Source of the DNA: Solwaraspora sp. WMMD1047
Lineage (GTDB): Bacteria; Actinomycetota; Actinomycetes; Mycobacteriales; Micromonosporaceae
Reading direction: 5' to 3'
DNA length: 64,000 bases
NCBI RefSeq assembly: GCF_029626155.1
Contig: NZ_JARUBL010000001.1
Location: forward strand, 1,736,001 to 1,800,000
A program made the translations under genes and the position numbers. The notes beneath the pieces are model-generated. The model did not search any database, was not told where the DNA came from, and saw only the letters and a list, made by a program, of their open reading frames with translations. Of this stretch, positions 34,160 through 45,239 are shown piece after piece. How positions within the stretch are numbered: position 1 is the first letter of the stretch; each line of letters opens with the position of its first letter.

Positions 34160-34210
34160 CGCCGGCTCTTAATCCGCGGGTTGTAGGTTCGAGTCCTACG
34201 CGGCGTACCA
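34160..34210 (+). repeat. tRNA-Lys(CTT) 3'-half direct repeat, right boundary of the island
   Basis: Identical over 51 bp to 1298-1348 and in the same orientation. It runs from the anticodon stem through the T arm and acceptor 3' strand to CCA. As in copy 1, no proper 5' half is attached. The two copies are 32.9 kb apart and enclose the whole biosynthetic cluster. Confidence 0.8.
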
Positions 34211-34217
34211 CAAGATC

Positions 34218-34256
34218 AAGGCCCTGACCTGTAGTTCCACGCCGGGTTGGGGCCTT
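34218..34256 (+). terminator. Hairpin downstream of the second tRNA-derived repeat
   Basis: AAGGCCC at 34218-34224 pairs with GGGCCTT at 34250-34256, followed by two more T. It is a short rho-independent-like terminator, homologous in position to 1355-1393. Confidence 0.55.
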
Positions 34257-34384
34257 TTCGTGCCTGGGGCGTTGGGTGGTCGCTCGGTGGGTGCTCGGGA
34301 GCCGTTGGACGGGCTGGCTGGCCGGGACGCGATGCACTGGCGAGCCCTCCTTCCCGGCCCGTCGTGGACAGTTACGCTGGCCGC

Positions 34385-34681
34385 GTGGGGGCGCAGTCGA
34401 GGGTTCGAGTGCAGGGGAACCTTTACCACCCAGTGGTGCCGCCTGGAGCCGTCTACGTCGGGCGGCAGGGGTTCGGGTTGCGGCGCTCTCCCTGGGCCAA
34501 TCCGTTCGGTCTTCGCAGTCATGATCGGGCTGAGGCACTGCGCATGTACAGACAGTGGCTCGTGGGGCAGCCAGCGCTTGTCGAGCGGGCGCGTCGGGAA
34601 CTCGCCGGAAAGCAGTTGGCGTGTTGGTGCCGCGTTGAGGATGCCTGCCACGCTGATGTGCTGGCCGAGATCATCGGTTGA
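34385..34681 (+). CDS. DUF4326 domain protein
   Basis: A 98-residue protein matching the DUF4326 pattern: PPGAVYVGRQGFGLRRSPWANPF, here split by family variation, then EALRMYRQWL, LAGKQLACWC and CHADVLAEI. The conserved Cys, Trp and His suggest a small metal or nucleotide site, but the function of the family is not known to me. The start is decided by a leaderless promoter: TACGCT at 34373-34378 puts the -10 exactly 7 bases before GTG 34385. It is the first gene outside the island and its end overlaps the convergent next gene by 11 bp. Small genes of this family are common in phage and island DNA. Confidence 0.78.
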   Translation: MGAQSRVRVQGNLYHPVVPPGAVYVGRQGFGLRRSPWANPFGLRSHDRAEALRMYRQWLVGQPALVERARRELAGKQLACWCRVEDACHADVLAEIIG

Positions 34682-35561
34682 CGCGTAGTCGGTAACGGGC
34701 GGTGGGCCGTCGGGGTGCGTAGACGCCGCCGATGCTGAAGGATTGCGGTCTTGCCGCTTGATTGCCCACGTAGAAGGCGACGTCGCGGTCGGCGGCGCAG
34801 AGCTGGGTGAGGAACTTGTGTCTAAGCTGCTCGGCAGCCTCCGCGTCGGTGAGCTGGCTCAGACGACGTTGTAGGGCGACGAACTCCCAGTCCCAGAGGG
34901 TCTGCTGGTGACCGCGGCAGCGGCGGTCTGCGCATCGGTAGCGGAAGGCGCCGGTGAATCGCGGTGCCTGAAGAGGGCTGCGCTTGGACGGCTCCAGTAG
35001 GTCTAGCTGGTGGAGGTAGCCAGCTATCTTCTTGCGATCCTCCACCGACCAGCCGGGATGGCGCTTGACCTGTAGGGCCGAGATGTCGGCGGCGCGAACC
35101 AATGCGATCGATCGTGCGCTCGGGTCGTCGCGGGTCTGCTCGTTGAGCCGGCACATGGAGTCTTCGACGAGTGGATCGAGAAAATTCCGCCGTGACTGCT
35201 GGTTGGTCAGGTGCTGCTCGGTGGTGATGGTGTCCACGATCGGCTTCCAGCTCTCGCGGCGCTGGTCCTGCCTGGCCGGCAGCGCATCGAGGTGGACGAT
35301 GTCGTACTTGCGGAACTTGCTGTCGTCGGCCAGATCTCGAAAGTGGATCGGGTAGAGCCGAATCCAGCCGGTCCAGGGCGTGTCCAGGCCGAGCGCGCCG
35401 ACGCAGACTGTCTCTCCGTAGCGGGCGGAGGGATTGGGGGCCGCCTTCACGGTGATCAGGAGTCGGAGTGTCGTTGGTCGTGTCAGTACTGGCTTCGACG
35501 GCGGATTCTCGTCCGCGCCTGGTCCCCACAACGGAAGTTGTCCCAACGGAACCACCAACAT
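34671..35561 (-). CDS. Conserved protein of unknown function
   Basis: A 296-residue protein I recognise only as a widely spread uncharacterised family. Typical parts are an N-terminal VKAAPNPSARYGETVCVGAL segment, then TGWIRLYPIHFRDL, KYDIVHLDA, a middle DWEF preceded by a CADRRCRGH cysteine/histidine cluster, and a C-terminal DVAFYVGNQ. The Cys-His cluster (about residues 215-225) could bind zinc, and the acidic-basic pattern would allow a nuclease, but neither is shown. It converges on the DUF4326 gene just outside the island. No signal peptide or membrane segment is seen. Confidence 0.7.
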   Translation of the reverse strand: MLVVPLGQLPLWGPGADENPPSKPVLTRPTTLRLLITVKAAPNPSARYGETVCVGALGLDTPWTGWIRLYPIHFRDLADDSKFRKYDIVHLDALPARQDQRRESWKPIVDTITTEQHLTNQQSRRNFLDPLVEDSMCRLNEQTRDDPSARSIALVRAADISALQVKRHPGWSVEDRKKIAGYLHQLDLLEPSKRSPLQAPRFTGAFRYRCADRRCRGHQQTLWDWEFVALQRRLSQLTDAEAAEQLRHKFLTQLCAADRDVAFYVGNQAARPQSFSIGGVYAPRRPTARYRLRVNR

Positions 35562-35710
35562 CGCTTAACGTAGCTTCTGGTGTACTTCTCGTTACATGGA
35601 TAGCTTCGCATCTAAATCGATGAGGCGCTAGCCGTCGGAGGCGATCCGCGCGGCTGGGCGCACCTTGACCTTCGCGTCGGGGTGCACAGGTACGGCCCTG
35701 CTGATCAACG

Positions 35711-36409
35711 TCAGGTGTGAAACCTGCCGGTCCGCCGTCGGCTCACGAGAATCGCCGCAGCGGTAGCCAGCGCGGCCCAAGCGAGCAGGATCGCCGGCAT
35801 CATCAGCGCGCCCCGGCCGGCGTCGGCGATCACCGCCACCGCCACCGGATGGCTCGACGGCGGCGCGACCGCTCCCACTGTCAAGACGAGCGTGGCGGGT
35901 TGGCAAAGAACCGTCACGACGGCGGCGAGCATCGCGCGCCTACGCATCAGCCGTGCGATCGCTGCCCCGATCAGCGTCCACAGCGGAAAGCACGTAAGAC
36001 TCGCGAACAGGCACCAGCGCACTGCGGGATCGGACAGCATGGTCGGGTCGGGTGCCACACTCGGGTACCCGGTGGTACGCAGCCGGGGGATGCCGGCGGC
36101 GATCGCCACCGTACCGGTGCCGAGACCGAGCAGCACACCGATCAGAGCTGCCCGGATGACCGTCGCGGGGCGGTACGCCCCCGAACGGGCGACCAGCCAG
36201 ACGCCGACAAGCGCCGCGATGAGCTGCCCGAACCAGTGCCCGGTCGTGTAGACGTGCGCCGCCAGGTCGCGGTGGTGCGCCAGCCGTTCCGGATCTGACT
36301 GTGGGTCGTAGTAGGCGAAGTACTCGCCGACAGTGACGCTCAGCGGCGTCGCCAGCGCAGCCCACGCGAGCAGACCGGCGACGACGACAGCCGCACCCCA
36401 TCGAGGCAT
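35711..36409 (-). CDS. Integral membrane protein of unknown function
   Basis: A 232-residue protein with about five hydrophobic helices, starting at ATG 36409 (MPRWGAAVVVAGLLAW). The open frame extends far upstream but that part is Arg/Gly-rich and looks non-coding. It follows another membrane-protein gene by 47 bp and probably belongs to the PadR-led operon. I recognise no catalytic motif. Confidence 0.72.
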   Translation of the reverse strand: MPRWGAAVVVAGLLAWAALATPLSVTVGEYFAYYDPQSDPERLAHHRDLAAHVYTTGHWFGQLIAALVGVWLVARSGAYRPATVIRAALIGVLLGLGTGTVAIAAGIPRLRTTGYPSVAPDPTMLSDPAVRWCLFASLTCFPLWTLIGAAIARLMRRRAMLAAVVTVLCQPATLVLTVGAVAPPSSHPVAVAVIADAGRGALMMPAILLAWAALATAAAILVSRRRTGRFHT

Positions 36410-36456
36410 GCACCATGGTGCCGTAGCGAATCGTTCCGGCTGGCCCGCTGCTCCGG

Positions 36457-37212
36457 TCAGTCCAGGTACTCGCTGCCCAGGCCTGCGCCCAGCGGCGTCC
36501 AGTTGATGACGGCTACCGCCAGGCCGGCAACCGCGATAACGCGCAGCGCGATGTGGTAATGCCTCGGCAGGGCAGGCGCCGTGTAGCTGAGCCACGCCCC
36601 CGCGCCCCCCATCATGGCCACGATGATGCCCCGGTCGGGCAGGAACGCCAGGCACTGGAACACCACGACCGCGAACAACATCGCCATGCCGATCCCGGCG
36701 GTACGCAGCCGGTGCCGGGCCGTACGCCGCCACTCCAGCAGTGCGACCACCAGCGTGACCAAGGCCATGCCGACGACCGCCAGTAGACCTATCATGTTCG
36801 CCCACGCGCCCACCATCACCACGGTGAACAGACCACCGGTTCTCGCCTGGTGCGGCACGGCGAGCGCCCCCAGCCAACCGAGCAACGGCCAGCTCACGCT
36901 CGGGATGAGCACTCGGGCGGCAGTGAGGGCGGCCGGAGTCGCGGGTGTGGCCAGGCCGCCGTCGGCCGTCCGGCCGCCCTTGGCGAGACGACGCAACGAT
37001 GGCAGTGTCCAGGCGGCGCCGAGCAGGTACCGCCATCGGGCCGGCCCACCCGGTGAAGCGGACAGCACCAGCAGGTCGGCTGTCCACTCATCCCGCTGCC
37101 GGTCCCGGAAGTGCGCCGGCAGGGCTGCGGCCAGTGCCGCGATCATCCACCGTTGGGCGGTGGGCAGCCCGGCTGCGGCAGAAGACGTCGTCGTCGCACG
37201 TTCCGCGCTCAC
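36457..37212 (-). CDS. Integral membrane protein in PadR operon
   Basis: A 251-residue protein from GTG 37212, whose first bases overlap the PadR stop codon (GTGA). The N-terminal 100 residues are soluble and contain FRDRQRDEWTADL, a pattern common in PadR-linked membrane proteins; five or so membrane helices follow. Gene pairs of a PadR regulator with such a protein are frequent in actinomycetes and are thought to sense membrane stress or drugs; the substrate is unknown. Confidence 0.8.
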   Translation of the reverse strand: MSAERATTTSSAAAGLPTAQRWMIAALAAALPAHFRDRQRDEWTADLLVLSASPGGPARWRYLLGAAWTLPSLRRLAKGGRTADGGLATPATPAALTAARVLIPSVSWPLLGWLGALAVPHQARTGGLFTVVMVGAWANMIGLLAVVGMALVTLVVALLEWRRTARHRLRTAGIGMAMLFAVVVFQCLAFLPDRGIIVAMMGGAGAWLSYTAPALPRHYHIALRVIAVAGLAVAVINWTPLGAGLGSEYLD

Positions 37213-37529
37213 CACGCGAAGCCTTCCCTGGCTCCGGCCCGACGGCGACGTTGCTCCGCGGCCACCTGAGCCTGCCTGGCCGCAGCGACACCGGTAGGTG
37301 TCAGCCGGTAGTAGCGGCGCCGCGGGCGGCCTTCGGTGTGTGGGTCCACGTCCTCCTCGCGGCTGACCAGCCATCCCGCGTTCTCGAACGCCACGAGGAT
37401 CGGGTAGACGGTGCCCGGCTCGAGTCCGGCTTCCAGGGCCAGATCGAGGCCGTACCTCTCGCGTTCCGGCTCGGCCAGAAACGTCCGCAACGCCAGCAGG
37501 CGCGGCGTCGTCATTCTCAGGTTGGGCAT
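37209..37529 (-). CDS. PadR-family transcriptional regulator
   Basis: A 106-residue winged-helix regulator (PadR family). The helix-turn-helix region is YGLDLALEAGLEPGTVYPIL, followed by the wing GRPRRRYYRLTPTG. It likely represses its own operon with the two membrane proteins. On the minus strand TAGAAT ends exactly 7 bases before ATG 37529, so the mRNA is probably leaderless. The AT-rich stretch around 37536-37555 is the likely operator. Confidence 0.9.
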   Translation of the reverse strand: MPNLRMTTPRLLALRTFLAEPERERYGLDLALEAGLEPGTVYPILVAFENAGWLVSREEDVDPHTEGRPRRRYYRLTPTGVAAARQAQVAAEQRRRRAGAREGFAW

Positions 37530-37594
37530 ACCCGTATTCTATATAGCTAGTCATAGTTCTGCATAGCCCCCGCTGGTGCCCGGCGTTCGCCTGA

Positions 37595-37622
37595 TTGACC
37601 TTAAATAGACGGTCGCTAATAT
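37595..37622 (+). promoter_or_regulatory. Sigma70-type promoter of the GH44 gene
   Basis: TTGACC (37595-37600) and TAATAT (37617-37622) are separated by 16 bp and lie 45 bp upstream of the ATG. Both boxes are close to consensus. Confidence 0.65.
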
Positions 37623-37666
37623 CTTCCGGTGAGTGTTCCGAGCTGATCGGCGATGAGGAGGCACTG

Positions 37667-39322
37667 ATGGGTGTTCAGCGACGGCGGCGGCTGCGGGCGG
37701 CCACGGCCCTCGGCGCGGCCGGGTCTCTGGTGGCGGGGCTGCTGGCCGCCCAGACGGTCGCCAGCCCGGCGGTCGCCGATGCCGGGTTCGCGCTGACGGT
37801 GGACGTGTCCGCCGCCCGGCATCGGATCAGCCCGGACATCTACGGCATGAACGGCGGCGATCCCGCGCTCCTCGCCGAGCTCGGCATGCCGGTCGCGCGC
37901 TGGGGCGGCAACACGAGCAGCCGCTACAACTTCAAGAACCACACCTACAACACCGGCAGCGACTGGTACTTCGAGAACATCGTGGCCGGGCCGGAGAACA
38001 CCCTTGAGGCGTTCGTCCAGCGCAACCGGGACCTCGGCATCAAGCAGGTGGTCACCGTCCCGCTGATCGGATGGGTGGCGAAGGACTCGCCCCGGGAACA
38101 CCCGTTCGCCTGCGGCTTCCCGGCGACCCGCTTCCCCGAGCAGGACCAGTTCGACCCGTGGGACGCCAACTGCGGCAACGGCCGGCTCAACGACACGGAA
38201 CTCACCGGGGCCGACCCCACGGACACCTCGATCCCGGCGGACGCGTCGTTCGCGGGCGAAATGGTGTCGCACCTGGTCGACCAGTTCGGTCGGGCATCGC
38301 GCGGCGGCGTCTCGATCTACGAGCTCGACAACGAGCCGGTGCTGTGGAGCCACACCCACCGCGACGTGCACCCCGAACCGGTGAGCTACGACGAGCTGGG
38401 CGGCAAGGGCACCGCGACGGCCGCCGCGATCAAGACCGCCGACCCGAGCGCGGCGGTGCTCGGCCCATCCGGCTGGGGCTACTGCGAATGGATCGCCTCC
38501 GGGCTGGACGGCTGCGCGCCCGGCGAGGACGCGGCCGCGCACGGCGGGCTGAACCTGTCCCAGTGGTACCTGAAGAACATGAAGGACTTCAGCGACGCCA
38601 ACGGCGGCCGGCGGTTCCTCGACTACTTCGACCAGCACTACTACCCGCAGATCAGCGGGGGCACGGACCCGGAGGCCAACGCGCTGCGGTTGCGGTCCAC
38701 CCGCTCGCTCTGGGACCCGACGTACGTCGAGGAGTCGTGGATCGGCCCGGGTGGGGTGAACGCGCCGCCGCTGCAGTTCATTCGCACCATGAAGGCGTGG
38801 ATCGCGCAGTACTACCCCGGTACGAAGACCGCCATCACCGAGTACAACTGGGGTGCGCTGGACCACATCAACGGGGCGCTGGCGCAGGCCGACGTGCTCG
38901 GCATCTTCGGCCGGGAGGGGCTGGACCTGGCCACCATCTGGGGCGAGCCCAAACCGGCCGACCCCGGCGCGTACGCGTTCCGGATGTTCCGCAACTACGA
39001 CGGAGCCGGCGGCCGGTTCGGCGACGTGAGCGTCTCGGCGGTCAGCGGCGACCAGGGGCAGTTGGCGGTCTACGCCGCGCAACGCTCGTCCGACAAGGCG
39101 CTGACCGTCATGGTGATCAACAAGACGGGCGGCGACCTCGCCGCGCGGGTCTCGGTCGACGGTTTCCACGGCCGGGGCAAGGCGCAGCGGTTCACCTACA
39201 GCGCGGCCGATCTGACCTCCATCACCCGGGGCGACGATCTCAAAGTGAGCCGCGGCGGCGTCCGCGCGACCTACCCGGCGAACTCCATCACGCTGCTGGT
39301 CCTGCCGAAGCACCGACGCTGA
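37667..39322 (+). CDS. Secreted glycoside hydrolase family 44 endoglucanase/xyloglucanase
   Basis: A 551-residue secreted enzyme of family GH44, which cleaves beta-1,4-glucans such as cellulose, xyloglucan or mannan with retention. The signal peptide covers residues 1-38 (ends VASPAVADA). The acid/base Glu223 is in ELDNEPVLW and the nucleophile Glu392 in AITEYNWG, both matching the family pattern. A C-terminal beta-sandwich completes the normal GH44 layout; no carbohydrate-binding module is attached. GAGGAG precedes ATG 37667. It is convergent with the beta-helix gene and shares its terminator. Confidence 0.92.
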   Translation: MGVQRRRRLRAATALGAAGSLVAGLLAAQTVASPAVADAGFALTVDVSAARHRISPDIYGMNGGDPALLAELGMPVARWGGNTSSRYNFKNHTYNTGSDWYFENIVAGPENTLEAFVQRNRDLGIKQVVTVPLIGWVAKDSPREHPFACGFPATRFPEQDQFDPWDANCGNGRLNDTELTGADPTDTSIPADASFAGEMVSHLVDQFGRASRGGVSIYELDNEPVLWSHTHRDVHPEPVSYDELGGKGTATAAAIKTADPSAAVLGPSGWGYCEWIASGLDGCAPGEDAAAHGGLNLSQWYLKNMKDFSDANGGRRFLDYFDQHYYPQISGGTDPEANALRLRSTRSLWDPTYVEESWIGPGGVNAPPLQFIRTMKAWIAQYYPGTKTAITEYNWGALDHINGALAQADVLGIFGREGLDLATIWGEPKPADPGAYAFRMFRNYDGAGGRFGDVSVSAVSGDQGQLAVYAAQRSSDKALTVMVINKTGGDLAARVSVDGFHGRGKAQRFTYSAADLTSITRGDDLKVSRGGVRATYPANSITLLVLPKHRR

Positions 39323-39326
39323 GGGA

Positions 39327-39356
39327 CCCCGGGGCCGGCCACGTCCGGCCCCGGGG
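39327..39356. terminator. Bidirectional terminator between the GH44 and beta-helix genes
   Basis: CCCCGGGGCCGG at 39327-39338 pairs perfectly with 39345-39356 across a 6-nt loop, between two convergent genes. Confidence 0.85.
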
Positions 39357-39362
39357 CGTCAA

Positions 39363-42056
39363 TCAGTTGCGCAGGCTCCACTGCTGGTTGGCGCCACCGT
39401 TGCAGGACCAGAGGATGATCCTGGTGCCGTTGGCGGTGGCGGCACCGTTCGCGTCGAGGCAGAGCCCGGACTGGCCGTTGGTGATGGTGCCGTTGGCATT
39501 GAGGTTCCACTGCTGGTTCAGACCGCCGTGGCAGTCCCAGATGATGACCGTGGTGCCGTTGGCGGTGCCCGCACCGTTCGCGTCCAGGCACTTGTTGCCG
39601 ATCCCGGTCAGCTGCTTGTTAGCGGTGTACGACCACTGCTGGTTCGTCCCGCCGCCGCAGTCCCAGAGCTGCACCTGGGTGCCGTTGCTGGTGGACGAGT
39701 TCGGCACGTCGACGCAGCGGCCCGACTGGCCGCCGACGAGCCGGTTGCCCTGCGGGGTGGTGCCGCCGGCCTGCTGCCGGACGATCGAGTTCGACTGGGC
39801 CGACCGGTTGCCCTGCGTGTCGACCACGTAGAGCCGGTACTCACCCTGGGTGGACGGCACGGCGATGGAGGTGGCGTTGCCCGCCGCCCGGGTCATCGTC
39901 GGGCCGGCCGCGAAGTTGGTGGTGCCGGCCGGCGCCAGCCAGACCGACCTGGCCGGGTCGCCGGTGCTGCGGATCGGGATCGTCGCCGTGGCGCTGGTGA
40001 CGAAGGTGCTGGCCGGCAGGGCGTAGTCCGGCAGCGAGAGGTTGGCCGCCGGAATGATGTCCCGGTACGCGTCCTCCAGCCCGGAGTTGGCGGCGATCGC
40101 GTACGCCGCCGCCGGCCAGACGTAGTCGGACGAGACGAGGATGTCGTGGATGGTGCTGTTCGGCAGGTTCTTGTTGGAGACCTTGTTTATCGGCCCGTAG
40201 ATCTGGGTGATGCTCAGGTCGTGCTTGCGGCCGAAGTCGTCCGAGTTGATCATCCAGGTGACGTTCTTGTCGATGCTCAGGACGTTGTCGCGGAACGTCA
40301 TGAACGCCGATCCCTCGTCCGGGTGCAGCCCGTACTTGTGACCTGCGGGCACGCCCTGCAGATAGTTGTTGGTGACCGTGGTTCCCGGCTGGCTGCCCAG
40401 CGTGTAGATCGGGCCGGTGTCGCTGAGCCGCTGCACCGTGTCGATGATGTGGTTGTGGCTGATCGTGTTGTTCCGCGCCGTCGTGGTGGGGCGGTTCGGC
40501 ACGATCGAGCCGGACGACCCGTCGAAGTTCCACCAGCCCCAGCCGAGCGTGATGCCCGACCACGGGGCCTTCTCGATCCGGTTGCGCTGGATGGTGAGGG
40601 TGTCGATGAAGTACGCGGTGATCGGGCTGTGCCCGTTGAAGAGCACCGCGCTGTCGTACAGGTAGTTGTTCCTGATGTCGATGTTCTTCGGTAGTCCCTC
40701 GACCTGGGGGGAGTACTTCTCCCGGTTGCTCGACGTGTGGTCTCCGATGTAGACGTGCTGCGGATGGCCCACCGAGAAGGCCGACCCGGCGATGTCGTTG
40801 GTGTGGTTGCCGATCAGCTGCGAGTTCTGCACGTCGTTGACCATGCTGACTCCGTCGGCGCCGGTGTGCTGGACCCGGTTGCGCTCCAGCAGGATGCCGT
40901 CGGCGTTCTGGATCTGGATGGCGCCGGGCACGACGTCGACGTTGCGGTAGTAGTAGACGTGGAAGTTCCCCTTCGCGTACGCCTGCGCGCCCAGGTTGCC
41001 CTGCTGCGCCTGTTTGAAGGAGGAGCCGGCCACGTTGAACAGGTTCCAGTCGGAGTGCTGCACGGTGAGGCCGGAGAAGGTGATGTTGCGGGCGTGGCTG
41101 TTCGTCGCGGTACCGGCGACCCGCAGCAGCGTGGTCACGTTGTTCGGCGCGTAGACCGTCGCGGTGGCCATGTTCTCGGTGCTGCTCTTGTAGTAGTAGA
41201 CCGTCCGGCTGCCCTTGTCGAAGAAGAACTCGCCCGGCGCGTCCAGGAACTCGTACGCGTTCATGACCTTGTGGCTGCCGTTGACCTGGGCGTTGCCGTT
41301 GAAGGCGCCCTGGGCGATGGCCGCGCCCGGCTGCTGGAGCAGCGCGACCCGGCTGCCGCCCTCGGTGGTCACCTGGCGGACGCCCACGATCGCCGTGGTC
41401 CAGGTGGTCGCCGTCTCGATCTCGATGTCGTCGGCGTTGCGCGCGATGGCCGGAAAGTCGGCCGAGTTGTAGCGGATGCCGTCGCACTGCGACCCCGACT
41501 CCCAGGCCCACGCGGCCTGCCCGGCGGTGATGTTGTAGCTGCCGTGGCAGCCCGCCGAGTTGATGGTCTTGGAGGCCATGTAGGCGCGCTTGTCGTTGAC
41601 GTAGAGCGCCCGCAGCTTGTTGGCCCGGTCGAGCGGCGCCTTCCAGATGTTGCCGCTGTGCTGGCTCCACCCGGTCACCTGGACGCCGCCGTCGAGCACC
41701 GGCCGCTCACCGGAGTAGGCGGCGTAGACGATGCGGTGCCCGTTGGTGCCGGAGTCGCCCGGGCCGAACTCGATGGTGCTGCTGACCGGATAGGTCCCGC
41801 CGCGAAGGAAGACGTTGATGTCGCCGGTCATGTTCGCGTTCACGGTCCGGACCACGTCGCGTGCCCGCTGCAGGGTCCGGAACGGGGACTGGAGTGTTCC
41901 CGGATTGGCGTCGTTGCCGTCGGGGGCGACGTAGTAGGTCTGCTGGACCGCGGCGGAGGCGGGTAGCGGGCCCGCCAGCACCGCGGGCAGGGTGGCGGCG
42001 GCGAGCACCGCGAACGCCAACAACGCCGTGCGGGCGCTGGACACGATTGGTTTCAC
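39363..42056 (-). CDS. Secreted right-handed beta-helix protein with ricin-type lectin domain
   Basis: An 897-residue secreted protein. A signal peptide (1-36, ending ASA-AV) is followed by YYVAPDGNDANPGT, a start common to pectate-lyase-like beta-helix enzymes. The helix fills about residues 40-680. A short beta-sandwich linker follows, and the C-terminal 130 residues are a ricin-type beta-trefoil with three QxW repeats (NQQWSYT, NQQWNLN, NQQWSLR), i.e. CBM13. It probably cleaves or binds a plant or microbial polysaccharide; the fold does not tell lyase from hydrolase. Confidence 0.87.
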   Translation of the reverse strand: MKPIVSSARTALLAFAVLAAATLPAVLAGPLPASAAVQQTYYVAPDGNDANPGTLQSPFRTLQRARDVVRTVNANMTGDINVFLRGGTYPVSSTIEFGPGDSGTNGHRIVYAAYSGERPVLDGGVQVTGWSQHSGNIWKAPLDRANKLRALYVNDKRAYMASKTINSAGCHGSYNITAGQAAWAWESGSQCDGIRYNSADFPAIARNADDIEIETATTWTTAIVGVRQVTTEGGSRVALLQQPGAAIAQGAFNGNAQVNGSHKVMNAYEFLDAPGEFFFDKGSRTVYYYKSSTENMATATVYAPNNVTTLLRVAGTATNSHARNITFSGLTVQHSDWNLFNVAGSSFKQAQQGNLGAQAYAKGNFHVYYYRNVDVVPGAIQIQNADGILLERNRVQHTGADGVSMVNDVQNSQLIGNHTNDIAGSAFSVGHPQHVYIGDHTSSNREKYSPQVEGLPKNIDIRNNYLYDSAVLFNGHSPITAYFIDTLTIQRNRIEKAPWSGITLGWGWWNFDGSSGSIVPNRPTTTARNNTISHNHIIDTVQRLSDTGPIYTLGSQPGTTVTNNYLQGVPAGHKYGLHPDEGSAFMTFRDNVLSIDKNVTWMINSDDFGRKHDLSITQIYGPINKVSNKNLPNSTIHDILVSSDYVWPAAAYAIAANSGLEDAYRDIIPAANLSLPDYALPASTFVTSATATIPIRSTGDPARSVWLAPAGTTNFAAGPTMTRAAGNATSIAVPSTQGEYRLYVVDTQGNRSAQSNSIVRQQAGGTTPQGNRLVGGQSGRCVDVPNSSTSNGTQVQLWDCGGGTNQQWSYTANKQLTGIGNKCLDANGAGTANGTTVIIWDCHGGLNQQWNLNANGTITNGQSGLCLDANGAATANGTRIILWSCNGGANQQWSLRN

Positions 42057-42462
42057 GCACTGTTCCTCTCACTGGTCGTCGACCTGGGCCGAGGTGCCTA
42101 TCGAGCGACGAGTACGGAACAGCGACGCCACGAAAGACCGGCGAGGGGACTTCTGTTGTGCGACCGCACTCTTTTGTCAATCGCTACGAAAGTCTTGCCT
42201 CCGAAGCGTAGGTGACACATGTGATGAATGCAACCGTCAATTGGAGGCCGTCAATGCGCGAAAGCGTATAGAACGCCACACGACGCCCAGTATGGTGCGA
42301 TGCCGTCTCGACGTCGTCCGACGAATCCAGGGCCCGGCCGCGGAGGTTGTGGCGCGTCGGGTGGGGGCGTGCCGATTGCCACAATGCCTGTGAGCTGCGG
42401 TTTTGCTCACGAGCGGCGAGCCAGATTTGATTGATTCCAGAAGAGTGCACTAGGTTGGCCGC
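42057..42462. other. Intergenic region between the beta-helix gene and furA
   Basis: About 400 bp without a gene. It must hold the promoter of the beta-helix gene (minus strand) and that of furA (plus strand). ACGAAAG occurs near 42131 and 42186, and CGAAAGCG near 42258; these may be regulator half sites for the glycan gene, but this is weak. Confidence 0.4.
42427..42456 (+). promoter_or_regulatory. Leaderless furA-katG promoter
   Basis: TTGATT (42427-42432) and TAGGTT (42451-42456) are 18 bp apart. The -10 ends 7 bases before the furA ATG at 42463, so translation starts at the 5' end of the mRNA, as in mycobacterial furA. The AT-rich block around the -35 is the expected FurA operator. Confidence 0.65.
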
Positions 42463-45163
<2,701 letters not shown>

Positions 45164-45183
45164 CCCGGGTCCACCGATACGAC

Positions 45184-45222
45184 GAGCCCCGGTCGATCCA
45201 GCGACTGGATCGGCCGGGGCTC
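45184..45222. terminator. Terminator after katG
   Basis: An 18-bp stem (45184-45201 with 45205-45222, one G-T pair) and a 3-nt loop, between the convergent katG and lipoprotein genes. Confidence 0.85.
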
Positions 45223-45239
45223 GGTCGTGCTGTTCGCTG

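Noticed and set aside
34121-34210. A complete tRNA-Lys gene
   Set aside because: TAGAGCA upstream looks like part of a D arm, but about 14 nt separate it from the anticodon loop where about 6 are normal, the anticodon stem has a mismatch, and no 5' acceptor strand pairs with GCGGCGT.
36410-37087. N-terminal extension of the membrane protein ending at 35711
   Set aside because: The extension is Arg/Gly/His-rich and overlaps the real upstream membrane-protein gene in another frame.
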